Shown piece after piece: positions 1 to 13,500 of a stretch of DNA of 64,000 nt. The stretch spans positions 5,875,501-5,939,500 of the forward strand of contig CATNEN010000003.1 of assembly GCA_950097015.1 (NCBI GenBank), read 5' to 3'. The position numbers were made by a program, and so were the translations under genes. A model generated the notes under the pieces. That model was not told the DNA's origin, did no database searches, and saw nothing but the letters and a program-made list of their open reading frames with translations. The stretch is from Macrostomum hystrix (taxonomy: Eukaryota; Platyhelminthes; Macrostomidae). Each line of letters begins with the position of its first letter. Position 1 is the first letter of the stretch.

Positions 1-859
1 AAGTCCGTTACTGTCTGTAAATAGCTAGACAACTAAATTGTCCTATCGCATTGAATAATTTCTTTCAGAGGCAAATATTTGGGTAAACTGGTTCGTCAGG
101 ACTCTGTTTTAGCTACTCAGCTGTTGATTAAAAGAGTTAAATAAATGAAAAAGCTGTTTAGCTAGCAGTGCGCAACCTTTAATTCGGAAGCTTTCGATAT
201 TATTTTCCCGGAAAAAGACAATTTTCCCTAAAGATATCATTAGATATATTTTATCCTTTACCTTGATTCTTTCAAATCCTATATAATATATTCTAATAAA
301 CAAATATTAAAACAGAAATTATTCGCGTCTTATTTCCAATTCGTACATTGGGGTTGCCAATCTGCAAAGTGTATTTATTTGTGGGGTTGTGGGACAGCCA
401 GTCAGCTTCATCGAGTTGAGTGAAGGCTCGCTCAATTTATAAGCCACAGCTGCCCGCCTGTTCTGCGTGTGGCAACACGCGGCGGGCAGACAAAAACGAT
501 CCCTCAACTTCGTCCCTCCCCTGTCAACCCAAGCCAACCCCACCCATAGAATTCTAGTTTATATGGAAGTGAAGAATTCCCTTCCGTATAATCTAGAACT
601 CTGTGCCCCACCCCAGGTTCGGAGGCCCGAGATGTTTGTCAGCCAGGAGCAGACAGTCAAAACAAAAAGCATCTAGGGCATCAAGGGCATCTTTGTGTTT
701 CTAGGACTGCCACTGAACTCTTAGACTGCAAAGTTCTCCAACTAGGCATTGCAATACTGGGTTGCCGGCAGTATGAATTCCCGGGGTTTTATGACATCTC
801 CGGGCATTAGTCCCGGCTTTCTCTTTGCAAACTGGACATAAGTCATGTCGAGAAATGGG
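1..859. other. No gene recognised
   Basis: Only short overlapping open frames on both strands are present, none with a recognisable family or a splice-bounded coding pattern. I see no repeat array here. Probably intergenic. Confidence 0.5.
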
Positions 860-1216
860 ATGGGGTGGCTGGCAGAGCGGTTAATGCATTGGACTCTCGC
901 ACCAAGGTCCCTGAGCTCGAGGCCATATTTATTTTATTTTGAGAAGAAAAGACTTCGCGTGCAATTTACGCCCTTGAGGGCCAACCTCCAAGGCACAGTG
1001 AGAGTGTACACTGTACACTGCCGTGCGATGAGAAAGTCAGGGCAGATGTACACACCTGTGTGAGAGTGCCTGCGTACAGTATATGTGTGCGTGTGCGCTC
1101 AGGTCAGGAGTCAGTGAAATTGACAGAATTGGCTCTTCGCTGCCTGCGGGTCTAGTGTGACCAAATGATGCGCCATTGCCCGCAGCCCTCCTGCAAAATG
1201 TAATTATTAATATAAA
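860..1216 (+). repeat. SINE family A, tRNA-derived
   Basis: The head resembles a tRNA promoter: GGCAGAGCGG (A box-like) about 860-882, then CTCGCACCAAGGTCCCTGAG and a B box-like stretch. The body has the family signature (ACGCCCTTGAGGGCCAACCT, GTACACACCTGTGTGAG, TGCTGCGGGTCTAGTGT-type motifs) and ends near CAGCCCTCCTGC before an AT-rich tail. The same sequence recurs at 11.6, 47.0, 57.6, 58.5 and 59.6 kb. Confidence 0.85.
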
Positions 1217-1261
1217 ATCAAGATATTCGTTGTACAAACGTATGAAACGTTACGAAAATCT

Positions 1262-1443
1262 CATACGCACTCATACAGGTGTGTGCATGGGCCTCGAATT
1301 TCTCATCGTCAGGCAGTGTACTCTCTCACAGTGTTCTGGGTGTTGGCCCTCAAGGGCGTAAATTGCATGACTAAACCCAATGCAAGGCCCAATAAATGTG
1401 GCCTCGCCGTGGACCAGGGCTCATGGAACTTTCGCGCGAGACC
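1262..1443 (-). repeat. SINE family A, partial, inverted
   Basis: This is the reverse complement of the 5' half of SINE A: the cytosine-rich B box region, the AATTTACGCCCTT segment and the CCTGACGATGAGAAA segment all appear inverted. It lies about 45 bp from the forward copy at 860-1216, giving a head-to-tail inverted pair. Confidence 0.75.
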
Positions 1444-1957
1444 CGGATGCGTTACCGCTATGCTAAGCACCACATTCTCTCACCTGAGTAGTTACCTGTT
1501 ACTGTGGATTGACTTATCTCACTGCTGATCCACAAATGACTCAAAATATGATTAACATCGAATGGGAAGTGTAAAAAACAATTGATTCAGGACTAAAACT
1601 TGAAGTAACTGCCGAGTTCCAAGTATTTTTAAGGCTAAATCACTAGCCCAAGCCATGCATCTGAAATTCGGTGTGCGTGTCCAAAGTCACTCATCCAGTG
1701 TAGTTGGCACTGGGCCAAACAGGGCGGCCGGTTTCACTTGTTATTCAATGATACTAGATGACTTATCTCTGAATTAAGCAGATAATGCAAGAAACTGTAA
1801 AACTAATTTAGAATTAAACTGAAGGCAAATGGTACAAAAAAGTTTTAAGCAGTTTAAGAACTGATAGACAAGATGAAAGTTAGGATTTTAGCTAGGATAT
1901 TAGGATGAGGAAAAACCTATAAGAGAGCTAACACTTTTCGAGAGGTAACTCGTGCAT

Positions 1958-2503
1958 ACATAACTGATAGATAGGTACATAACTGTTAGATAGGTACATA
2001 ACTGTTAGATAGGTAAATAACTGTTAGATAGGTACATAACTGTTAGATAGGTACATAACTGTTAGATAGGTACATAACTGTTAGATAGGTACATAACTGT
2101 TAGATAGGTACATAACTGTTAGATAGGTACATAACTGTTAGATAGGTACATAACTGTTAGATAGATACATAACTGTTAGATAGGTACATAACTGATAGAT
2201 AGATACATAACTGTTAGATAGGTACATAACTGTTAGATAGGTACATAACTGTTAGATAGGTACATAACTGTTAGATAGGTACATAACTGTTAGATAGGTA
2301 AATAACTGTTAGATAGGTACATAACTGTTAGATAGGTACATAACTGTTAGATAGGTACATAACTGTTAGATAGGTACATAACTGATAGATAGGTACATAA
2401 CTGTTAGATAGGTACATAACTGTTAGATAGGTACATAACTGTTAGATAGGTACATAACTGTTAGATAGGTACATAACTGTTAGATAGGTACATAACTGTT
2501 AGA
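1958..2503. repeat. 19-bp minisatellite
   Basis: About 28 tandem copies of GTTAGATAGGTACATAACT with few substitutions (some units have GTAAAT or GATAGATAGATAC). The array is highly homogeneous, which suggests recent expansion. The core CTGTTAGATAGG closely resembles the core of the 18-bp array at 19.8 kb. Confidence 0.95.
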
Positions 2504-2530
2504 CATTCTAGTGCCTGCTTGATTATTAGA

Positions 2531-2850
2531 TAGATTGTAGCATAGTGGATAGAGCGTCGGACTCACGACTTGAAGGTCGTTGGTTCGATTCCCGACTCCA
2601 CTGCAACAATTTGTGCCCTTAAGCAAGACACTTAACTCTGCATTGCTTCAGTTCACCTAGCTGTTAAATGCGTGCCAGCATTAGCCGGGGTTATTGGAGG
2701 GTGGGTGTGGCGTCCTTCCAGTCCATGGACTGAACAGCTACCGTACGCTGCCTTCAGATGCGCCGCGCAATAGCTGCGGCTGTGTTTTCGGCTGCACATG
2801 CGACCCAAATCGGGCAGGTGTAATAAATTATTATTATTATTATTAAAAAT
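2531..2850 (+). repeat. SINE family B, tRNA-derived, full copy
   Basis: A tRNA-like head (GATAGAGCGTCGGACTCACG, then GGTTCGATTCCCGACTCCAC) is followed by the family body (AGCAAGACACTTAACTCTGC, GTCCATGGACTGAACAGC, GATGCGCCGCGCAATAGCTG) and an (ATT)n tail. Other copies are at 8.2, 21.4/22.4, 25.6 and 48.9 kb. Confidence 0.9.
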
Positions 2851-4864
2851 TATTGTTGATAATTAAAAACCTGTTAGGCTGATAAATACCTGTTAGACAT
2901 ATAGTTACATGCCGATTTGACAACAGCAAGGACAGAATAAAGCAAACAGGTGAGAGATTAACAAATCCTTAACCCGTGAACAGGTGACAGCAGAAAAAAT
3001 GGTCTCAGATATGCTTGTCATAACGGAACATGAAAAAAGTACAGTGATCAGGGTCGCTATATTTTAAAAAACAGAATAACTTTTCCAGACCAGTTAGTAT
3101 ATGATTTCCGAGTGTTTTATGCTAATTACAATTGTAAAAGTTCCTACATTTTCACACCTGCCTATGAAATTATCTCTCTCTCACTTGCTGTAACAAATGG
3201 GCGTGTCCAACTTCGAATTGCAGTTCGAGTGAGTAATAACAGATTTTGTTGGAGCCGAATGGTGAGACATAAACGGAAATTCTGAAGATCAAGTTTCACT
3301 ATGGTAACGGCAGCAACCGCCATGTCCAGGTAGACAGCCATTTCAGCAGCAGCAGTACGAGACCAGCCTAATAAATGTTTCTTGATATTTAGATCCTGTG
3401 GACAATTCCTGGACCCCTGGACAAAAAGCGTAAATGACATCTGCTGGCCGTTTCTGAGGGACACGCTACAGAGAGGGAACTTCAGCAAGAATGTTGAGTC
3501 ATGAGTTAACATGACACACCCAAACTAATATTGCTTTATACGAGCGTATTTCTCCCGCTGCATATTAAGTAAATAAATTGATAAAAAAAACTTACTGTTG
3601 CTTCTTTCGCGTTTTATGAGTTTTCTTATTTTCCTCAATCGAATTCATGCTAGCTATTCATCCTACTAATAAGTAGACTATTGTGCCTATAACTCAGACA
3701 ACGGTTTTGTATTATATTTGAAGTGTAATTATGTAAATTTATGTAATTATCCGAGGCCATAGACATCGATGATTCAGGAAACCATATTATGCCGCTTACG
3801 TTAGCCAGCCTAAAAGAAGTGTCTATGGTCAAATTACTGTTCTCAAAGAAATACTTTCAGCCGCTTGATAATCCAGCTATTAATATCACAAAAGAACATA
3901 AAAGAGTTAAAAAATGGAGATTTACCATAGACAATTTACCATTTACCATATCAGAGTGCAATATTTCTTCTGTCTATGGCACAGCCCCACTGGTTCCTAC
4001 AGTTTGTTGCACTTACGAGCCGTGCACTATCTTTTTATTTCTACCGTGTGACAATGAAAAAAGCGTATTTTTGTAGTAAATAAAACAATATTGCACTTCG
4101 AAGTCAAGAGGCAGATCCCAATGATGAAAGAATAGTTCTACTACGAGTAATGCACAGTACAACGATCCACGTATCGATTGGCGTCTCATTCAAATGCATC
4201 ACTCATTATACTATTATTATAAAGACAAACAGTACTAGATGATGAGCACTCTCCAGCTAGGGCTCCAGGTAGGGATAGATAAATCAAAACGCATACAAGC
4301 GCACGCAATATTCTGCGAGAGAATTCTACAGGCCATTGCGCTGTTGGTTTTGCAGCTAGCCAGCAATGTTTCATTGAGTTTTAGGCAGAACAGAGGAGCT
4401 AGACTGCTAAAATGAAGCACTGGCACGGACCCCTCCACCACTAATTAGCATTTCTGTCGCGCCATCTCTTTCCCTCTCGCCACCCTCCCTGTGTCTCTTT
4501 CAGTGGCACTTCCATCAATCCCAAATCCCGGCGTGCAATGCAATGGGATTAGACAAATGTAAGCAAAAATGTCCTGAGTGGATGATTACTGAGCTGCGGC
4601 GGTTGCTGAGAACCGTGGAGTATTCCTACTCCATGGTCGCCCATACAATTGCTGCCAAAACGTTGGTCGCATAATTTTTTTGGCCAGCCAATTAGCAGCT
4701 GAGCGAGATCTCCTACCGATTGGCGGTCCAATCAGCAGTCTCTGGCCGATGCAGTTTTGAGTTGTCGGACAAAGAGAAGCCGGCGTTGATGATTTGACGG
4801 TGAGGTTTGTGTGGATCTTGGGATGATAACGGATCGCGTTTCTCAGTTTAAGTCGCGCCTAATC
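2851..4864. other. No gene recognised
   Basis: Frames of 60-116 codons occur on both strands but show no family signature, and none forms a consistent exon chain. Nothing supportable was seen. Confidence 0.45.
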
Positions 4865-5207
4865 CAGCCCGATATCGGAGGCGGTTGTTAGTCTGATTAA
4901 AAGTCTGCAGCACAACTATCGGCATGGAGATGAAGAGTTTGAGCTAATCTCTCAATGCGCTGAATTTCTGACACGTCGTCGAAGTTTTCTAGCCAAGCAA
5001 ACACTGGTGAGTCTCTTGAATGATGCTGTAGCAAACCTTTGTTTTATGAAGAACAAAGACATCGACTTTTTTATTCTGTCTACTGGCTTTTGTAGCTTTG
5101 CTACATTCTCTATTGTTGCCGGTTGGGTAGCAGGCAGCAGGATTTCTGAAGTTCACGCGTGGGATCCGAAATCAAATCATCGACAGGGATTTCTCGAAGA
5201 TAAATAA
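4865..5207 (+). CDS. Exon-like open stretch, unrecognised
   Basis: After a CCAG acceptor-like site at 4861-4864, one frame stays open to the TAA at 5205-5207. The first 47 codons look coding: charged and helical (KSLQHNYRHGDEEFELISQ), followed by AKQTL directly before a strong donor GTGAGT at 5007. The likely exon is therefore 4865-5006. The helix could be a coiled coil, but I cannot name a family and found no partner exon in the right phase; a later donor-like site at 5396 does not join cleanly. Confidence 0.25.
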
Positions 5208-7540
5208 GCTCCAACGTCACCGCAGCTGCAGCCCTTACAACAAAATTCCCGGACCCCGTCATCGCCTGCCATTGTCGTTTCTGCTGAAGCAGCATAAAAA
5301 CGCTGCATGCTATGACGTACGCGTTTGCATTTTAGCTTGGCAGTCAGCCGCCTCTCCCGTTACCTTAATCTGAGAAGCAACAGGCAGAAAACAGGTGAGC
5401 GAAAATTCCCCAACCTGTTACTGACCGAGGCTGGCTAAACCATCTCCCATCAATTTTTATCACCCTTAGCGTCTCTGTCCCAGCCCACTCAGTACCTCTT
5501 CACGTTTCATTTGCTCTCAAGCTTAGCATAGCCCCCTTAGTCCGTCTCATTTACAATGTGCTCCTGCACTGCAGGGTTAGACCTGCCTGTTAGCAGCGTC
5601 ATATCCTTGCTGCCACAGTCATTCTGAATTGTTCTATTTAATGTTGCGGGGGGTGAGTGTAGGAAAGGCCAGAGCAGACCGACTGCCTTCCTAGCTGCCG
5701 GCTGGATGTATCTCTGCCCACCCAAGCAGTTGTTTGCAAAGCAGAGCGCTAACCGGTTCGTCTTGGCGTCCAATGCAATCTAAACCGACCGTCCTCGATA
5801 ATGGCCTTTTAACCTTCCCTGAAGTCGTTGGCAGCGTTTCAATAATGCAGCCACCACCTGGAACGGGGCAGTGCTCTCACACTCTAAGGCTATGGAGAAG
5901 GTACAGGCTTGACTACCTCGTCAAGCTGAGAAACCCAAAAAATCAACGATCAATAAGTTCTCGCCCACGAAGAAGGGGAATTTTTCGCGTGCTTCGCATC
6001 GCATAGCCCTGTGACTCATCTACATTTTTCAACATTTTCTTCGTCTTGAGTCTACAACTAGAAGGGGTAGATAATAGTACAGTCTCCAGGATGAATACAG
6101 TGGTTCCGCTAGAGTCAGCGAACGGTTAGCTTTTTTATAAGGATAAAATAACATACCATTTCCCTTCTCAAATGCCAAGACTATGTTTCCTTAATCCCTG
6201 GAGAGAGTCAAGGGTAAGATAGAGGGGAATTCAAGTGTCCCAGAGCCCATGATAATCCTATTTGAAGGACAGTTATACAGTACACGACCTGAGTGGGGTA
6301 GATTTAATTGCGAATTCTTTAAATGAAATTCGATTTCATTTTCTGCAATAATGAGCAACATGATGGGCTTGGCTCTTCAATTTTAACATTCTGTAGAACT
6401 ACTGGAAACACGTAATTCGCATTTTACGGAGCGTTTTTATGCAAAACAGATTTCTAGAAAAGTGTTGTTTCCCCTGAAATTTTATCCTTAACATCACCAT
6501 GATTTTGGTCACTCACGCGAAATCAGTTTCGTGAATAAGCTGCGTATAAGATGAACACCGTCATATTTCCGAAAATCATAAAAGAAACATTTTAACGATG
6601 TTGCATGACTCGTGGGTATAATTTTTCCTAGCCATATGTAAATACAAACGTTAGACTTTTTATTCGAACGAGGCTCAAAACTGCTTGCTTCCGTGAGACG
6701 GGTTGAGTACATGGAGACCTGTTTGGGTGGGGTCTCACCTGTACTAGGCGATAGACTGCAGCATGGGACTTGTCGCTCTCCCCCGGTTGATGAAGGAGAG
6801 GACGAGCAGAACAACAAGAAATTATTTAGAAGTGAGCACGACAGCTTATTATATTTTCTTTTCCTTGGCCTGCCGCAGACCGATATTAATTTTATTGATC
6901 GAAACTGCACATGGCCCGCGGGTAGTAGGCAACGGATCTCTGCGACAGAAAGCAAATCATTTCAGAATCAAATAATGACTAACTGGGGTTGAATTGTATA
7001 GTCTCAGTATGATTCTTTGTCAAAATCTTACTTACCTGTTGACGCTGGTGTGACATTCACCTGTGCTACACGACTCCAAGCAGCTTTCGGTCGCACCTCT
7101 CACAATCCTTGCCGCCAAAGTTGTAAGCTGAACAGGCCAAATGAACAATTAGGCCTATGTCAGTCTCTGCATACTTCTTAATGAGAGCAACAACAATAGG
7201 GTGTGTAGGTTGTTTAGAAGGCGAGACTCATCATCTTTTCATTCCTAGCCAGGTAGATCACAGTGGATTGCTAAGGAGTGACGAACTTCATTTGCTACTA
7301 GATAGTTTTTTGCTGAAAGATTCTCTCGTAAGGGGTAGAGAAAGTTAGCATATAACTAATAACGAAATGCTCTTACAAATAAGTGCTTTATAGATCTGTT
7401 TGTAAAAGTGGCTCACCGTTAAAGTCCAGCCCTTTAATGATTCATATTGTGAATGAATGACTTGTGACTGAGTGAGATAGGAAAAAACTGTTGTTCATTT
7501 GAAATCTTACACAATATTATTTGACAATCTGCACCAATTT
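5208..7540. other. No gene recognised
   Basis: Overlapping open frames on both strands, including one of 148 codons on minus at 6509-6955, show low complexity or no family signature. I see no repeat array. Confidence 0.4.
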
Positions 7541-7572
7541 CAGCGAAACTAGCAATTAAGACAGCCTATCAA

Positions 7573-10500
7573 ATGTCCTCCTTCATGTGTGCTCCACGCG
7601 ACGATCCATTCGTCCTTTCGTCAACACCTTCGCCAGCTGCAGCCACCAATTCCGCCACGGTAGCAGCCACAGCTGTAGCAGCGACGCCATCTGCAACAAG
7701 CTCTTCACCAGCCATGATGTCGACAAAATCGGCTTCGTCCCGCTCAGCTAGACAGTGCTCAGCCACCTCGACAGGTGTTGCTGGACCCGCGCTATCTCAC
7801 TGCTCATGCAATGATTCTGCCTACTCCAGCCTTTATGGAACAGGATCTGCTGGTCATGTAAGAAGTCGATTCGGTGTTGGATTTTTTATTAAACCGAATA
7901 GTTTCTTACAAGGCTACTTCCCAATAATCCTTTACCCAGGAATATCCAGAAAATCCACCACAGAGAAAAATTCACTGCTCTTTACTCACATATAATTCGA
8001 TAATCCATCAGATTGTGAATATTCAATATTTCTTCGCCCAGCTGCCATTCGATAATTAATACCCAGATAAAATTTCCCTGTTTCAGCGATAAAAAAATAA
8101 AATAAGCAGACAATCCTACCTCTTGTCTTACCTTGGTTTGTCTTAATATTTAAAAGTAAAATTTTTTTATTCGATAACACGCTTCAGTTGGGTCAGATGT
8201 GCAGACACAGCTCAGCCGCAGCTATTGCGCCGCGCATCTCTAAAGGCTGTAGACGGCTGTTCAGTCCATCGACTGGTGTGACGCCACAGACACCCTCAAT
8301 TAAGCCCAGGTAGTGATGGTACCCGTTTAACAGTTGGGTAAACTGATGCAGTGCAGTTGCTGGTTAAATGATGCGAATTTTTCCAGTGGAGTTTTGAATC
8401 GAACCCCTGACCTCAAGTGAGTGTTACGCTCTAAACACTAGGCTATAATCCCATAAATTTCATTATTTGTACCAAAAAAGGCCAAATTAGTAGGCTAAAT
8501 ATATGTAATAACAAAATTTCTTTTTAAACGTTTCTAGACTGTTGACCAGTGCCCAGTAAATTAGCGAAAAAATGCTGTCAAATTTTATAGCACTGGGTAA
8601 AGTAATCTAGTGAAATGGAATATTAGCATCTGCTTAATCCGGAAAGGACAGCGTTTTTGTTGGCCATCGGACTTCTCAAATCCTTCCATTCTATTTGATT
8701 AACTGCACATGACGAATCGCAAGCTCAATAAATCTATTGTACCAGCAGCAATGTACTATTGCCAATCATTTTTAGAAGGCGACCAAGAAGGTTTTTAAAC
8801 ATCAGGATTAGAATAAAAAAAATTAAAAATTCAAAACTGAGCAAACACCATACGGTTTGGCTGTCTTTATGGCTGTGTCGCAGTACTCAACTCTCTGTCC
8901 CGAGCAGCTGGAGAAGGAGACTTACCTCTTTCCGCTGCATTTGGGTTTCTATCTTTCTGACTGCGCTGTCTTCCGCTACATGTATAGGACTGGAAGCAAC
9001 TGGTCCTCGCCATTCAGCTCTTTCCACTGGCGGAGATTTCTCCCGTGCTGCGTCCCGAAAAAAGAAGCAAAAAAGTCGAGTCTTCTTCCTTCTCCCCTAC
9101 GTCAATGCCGGGCGGTTGGAGTCCATGTAGCTATACTCACTCCTCGGCACAAAAACCGGTACACGATGGCGAGAAGAAAGAGATACACCACAGCCTTTTC
9201 TGTGCCAGAACAGTGTTGCATGCTTTTACATTCAGTGGCAAAACAACTCTCTGGACAATTGCCTGCCTCTCTGTCTGTCTACGTGGCCATCAGGGCCAAA
9301 GAAATTTGCTTCTCTGACAAAAGTTTATTGTTTGTGTTGTTGCAACTGTGAGTTAGCGCAATCTGCTACAATGGTGGATTTCGCGAAACGGAACAAACCA
9401 AACTGTTCATATCTTCGTGCCATCTATCCTCACTTTGCTCACCGCCCATTCCTACGCATGTTCAAACCTCATTCTGTCGTCGATTCATTTTTTACTGTTT
9501 TTACTATTGAGCCATCGCGAAAGACAACCATTTTTCTAATATTTAAGATAGCATTCCTTCTGCGATGCTTTTGCGTCTCGGAAAAAAAATCTGTGATTTC
9601 ATCGATACATTCCTTCCGTAGATTAGCTCGTAGTCGAGTCTAGTCAAAATGTTTTTGAGCCAACAAAAATACTCGATTGGCTTTTCGCCATTCCATACAA
9701 ATCACCTCCATCTGCCTTCACTCTCGGGGCCTTTGAAAAGTCAATTTCTTGATTTTTCTAGCCTGGCTTTCAACATCGATCCTTAACATTGCAGAGAGTC
9801 CCCCAGTTTTTGCAAATCGATGCAGGCAGCCTAGAAGGCTGTGGATGCAGAACTCAGACATCCGCGGGTATGAGTACTACTGTATATACCTCAACGTCGC
9901 TAAAAAGTGACCTTCGCAACTTTCAAAGCTCCTGGAGTTCGTTGAAACCCACTTCTATTTTCGTACTTTTCTCAGGCGTAAATAGCGGGAAAAAATAGCG
10001 TATCAGGCCGAATCACCGGTGGAGAATAGACCCCAATTGCCAATGACAGTTCCCTGTTAATATTAGCTTCTTTTCTCCCTTCTCGCCTATCCCTTCTCAA
10101 ATCCATGCAGTTTTCCCTTCAGTTGAAATCTTGACATACACACACACACACACAGGAATACACGTCAGAAAAATGGAGAGATTTAAAAGAGGAAGAAAGT
10201 TATCGAACACTCGAGTCTCATCCCACGTCTGTCCATCCCACAGTCCGCTCAGATTAGTTGGTCCTGGCCGTATTCGCCATGTGCAGCGTAAAGTCATCAC
10301 TCGCCCTATGCCGACCAGCTCACGGGGACCCCCGACTATCTCGAGACTCAACTTGGCCATCCCACTCTGTACTGCGTGGAACCTCTTAGCCTTCTTAAAA
10401 TTATGCGTATACGCTCGTACGTTCATGTATATAAGAGCTGTGTGTGTAAGCATTACATGCCGCTTGGCAAATGCAAGCTACCAAAGAATACACAAAACTG

Positions 10501-13500
10501 CCCGAACACACCCACGCACACACACAACACCTTTATCCGCTCGCTCCGTTATTTAGTCCCCGCGGGGCAAGTCCATCGAGAGCTCGCCCGACTCCCCGAG
10601 TTTTCCAATTCCTTTCATCCCTAGCTTTGGGCCGCCGTGCGAGTCCCAATTTCTTCTCCTGTGCAATTTCTCATTGCGCAGATCCCTTCTCATCATTATA
10701 CTTCTTATCTCCTTGCTGCGATGTAGTTGTGAGCGTACAAGTACAAAGTAGTTGGAACACTAGTGGGCGCAATATCGATCAAAACTTATTCGATCACAAA
10801 CAAAGTTTATAAGTATCAAAATTTTACTTTTGTGGAAGGTATTAAACAAGTCGTTGAAATTTCATGCTCAAATAATCCGATTTTTCTATGGGCTGAGCTT
10901 CATGGGTTTGCAGCCTAGTGGTTAGTCGGCCTCACGACTCGAAGGTCGCGGGTTTGATTCCCGACATGAACGCATAACTAGAAAAGTTATAAATTAAGTA
11001 AGTTAAAAAAACTATCGATGCACAATATCTACCATTGCTGAGCAAATTTATAAGCCTTAGGATTGAAATTTTATTCTATCCGCCCATTTCCTTTTCGGAA
11101 GCTGATTTATCTATTCCTTTGTATCTGGTAGATTATCATTAAGGTCAGTCCAGGGTCAATCTCTGTGTCAGCGGTGCATTCCCAACAGAATTTCATCACA
11201 CACTCAGCACTGAAATTTTTCCGGAGTCGAACTTCCTGATCCTAATCCTCTAATTAGTCTGGATTAGCCCATTGCTGAGAGATGCTTCCATAAGAGTTCT
11301 GTTCGTCTTGTTATCTGTAGGACAGAGAAAAAATTGCTTTCTGCAAATATCAATGCAAAGAATTGCTCTAATTTATATAAATAATAATCATATACAATTA
11401 AGGGCAGCATGTTGAATAAGAAAATGTTCCGCTCTTTTTTAGCCAAAAGAAATTTCTTTGTTTTTACATACAGACTCATTGAAAAATTTTATATAGACGA
11501 GATGCATATTTCCTACGAAGTCTCCACTGATTGCTAGACTATAAGTCTAAGATCGGGTAATGCGCCTCTCGCACCAAGGTCCCCTCAAGCAGCCGCGGAG
11601 AAAGGATTGTCGTACAGTTTACACCCTTGAAGGTCGACCTCCAAGGCACAGTGAGAGTGTACACTGCCATGAGAAAGTCAGGGAAAATGTACACACATGC
11701 GTGTGAGTGTGTGCCTATGTACAGTATCCGTGTGCCTGCGTGCTCAGGAGTCATGGGAATGACTGCACCAAATGATATGCATCCGGAAATATTAACATGA
11801 TTACTCCTCAGACGCATCAGATGCAGCAGAAACCGCAACAACAGCAGCAGCAGCAGCAGCTGGAAAAGTCTTGTCAGCACGCGCCGCAGAGGCGCAGACG
11901 CAGCCGACCTTCGGCCAGTCAGGAGTACGTCGACCAATTGCTGCTGCCGCAGTGCCGAACAACTACATCGTTTCGCGCTGTCTACGACTTATCTCCTGGA
12001 TCCTCGGAGGCAGCAACCGCCAGTGGTGCACCAGCATCAACTGTGAGTGCTGGCATTAGTGCAACAGCTGCAGCGGCGGCGGCGGCGGCGGCGGCAGCAG
12101 TGGCAATGCCTGCTGGCACATCAGGCACCGAAGGCTCGATGACCAGATCAGAGCGAAGGGACCAGAATTTACTGCTGGATACAAGCGACGCCGAGAATGA
12201 AGATGAGGAGACGAATTTTAATGTGAGTAACATAAGTTTTTCTTTTGTGTTCATCCATAGGTAGTAAATATTGTTTAATCTTCGCTGGGCTGCTAGGTTG
12301 CGACCTAAAAATGAAGACTCACTCCTGTAAGCTAAGAACAACTTTTTGTTGCTTATTCTCACAATTTTGCCACTTGATAAAATTAGACGATCGACGAAAT
12401 TGGCGAGTGGCGACTTGAGAGCTGGAAGAGCTACAGACATATCCACTACAGTCGTTGCAATGACTTGTTAGGCAAGTGAAGTGCAAGTGAGAAAGTCAGA
12501 TCGATAATAGCGGGTTAGCAATGGGTCCACATTTGGTGTACTAGCACTAAGCAAAGCAGAATCGTTCTTTATCTAGCAGTTACGAGACAAAGCGAGTTAA
12601 TTTCCTACATTATTATTACAATTACACACTAAATTCAATTCTGAAATGTACTGGCACTGTCAGGTAAAATTTAAGACAGAACAGTGCAGCAATAAAGCTT
12701 CAAGTTGACGCGCAAAGACACTTTAGAGGCCGGTCATTGTAAGCATGTAACTGGATTAAAGTGGAACAAATGCAACTTTAGTATCCACGAAAAACTTTAA
12801 CAAAACACCGAGTTTATTAATACAACCGTAAATCGAGCGGATTGCACTCAGCTTCATGATAAACTGTCTAGCGAAAAGTAACGAAAATCTTTTTTTTAAT
12901 CTGGTCGTCGTCCTTTCTTTGGCAACTGGTTCTGGTTCACAGACCGGTGCAGTTTAGCTCAGGCTAATCTTCTGCAGTCTTCAGATGCCATGGCTTGCCA
13001 TCAAATGGCTGTCGGGCCAATTAAAGTTGATTGATTTTCACTTCCCACTGAAGTCCCCCCCGAAGGAGTGGAAAAGCGTCCCGTGAATATTGAACGGTGC
13101 AAGCTCCTTTTTGACGTGGAGAATGAGTTTTTTGTTTGAAAAAAAGTGAAATGAAACCACGTAACAGTTAAAGTCTTAGCTGACAGCAGCTCGCCTATAG
13201 ACTGATTGGTATTCACTGCTTAGAAGGCTCACAACCGTTGTGGTGGTCTCTTTGGCAGTGAAACGGGCGCGGAGGCCTAGGGCCAAAGAAGCGGGAAGCA
13301 AAGACGGTGAGAGGTGGCGGGGAATCACCCCAATTTCAAGGCGGTCTCTCTTCTGTCTGACCCGCAGCCTAGCCCCCTAGACACTTGCAATCTAACCCAG
13401 GGTGATCTCGCCTTCCTCTCGCGTTGTGGTCAATCGCTCACATTTCTTATGCTAATTGGAAAGCAGTGCACGACCACTTGGTCTTGGGACAGCATTGGAG

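Noticed and set aside
1958-2503. Telomere-like repeat because of TTAG content
   Set aside because: The unit is 19 bp with a single TTAGAT, unlike short telomeric repeats, and the array is internal.
6509-6955. 148-codon minus-strand frame
   Set aside because: It overlaps a plus-strand frame of similar length, has no domain, and lacks exon-like borders.
8857-9351. 164-codon open frame
   Set aside because: Two other frames are open over the same stretch, composition is mixed, and no family or domain is recognisable.
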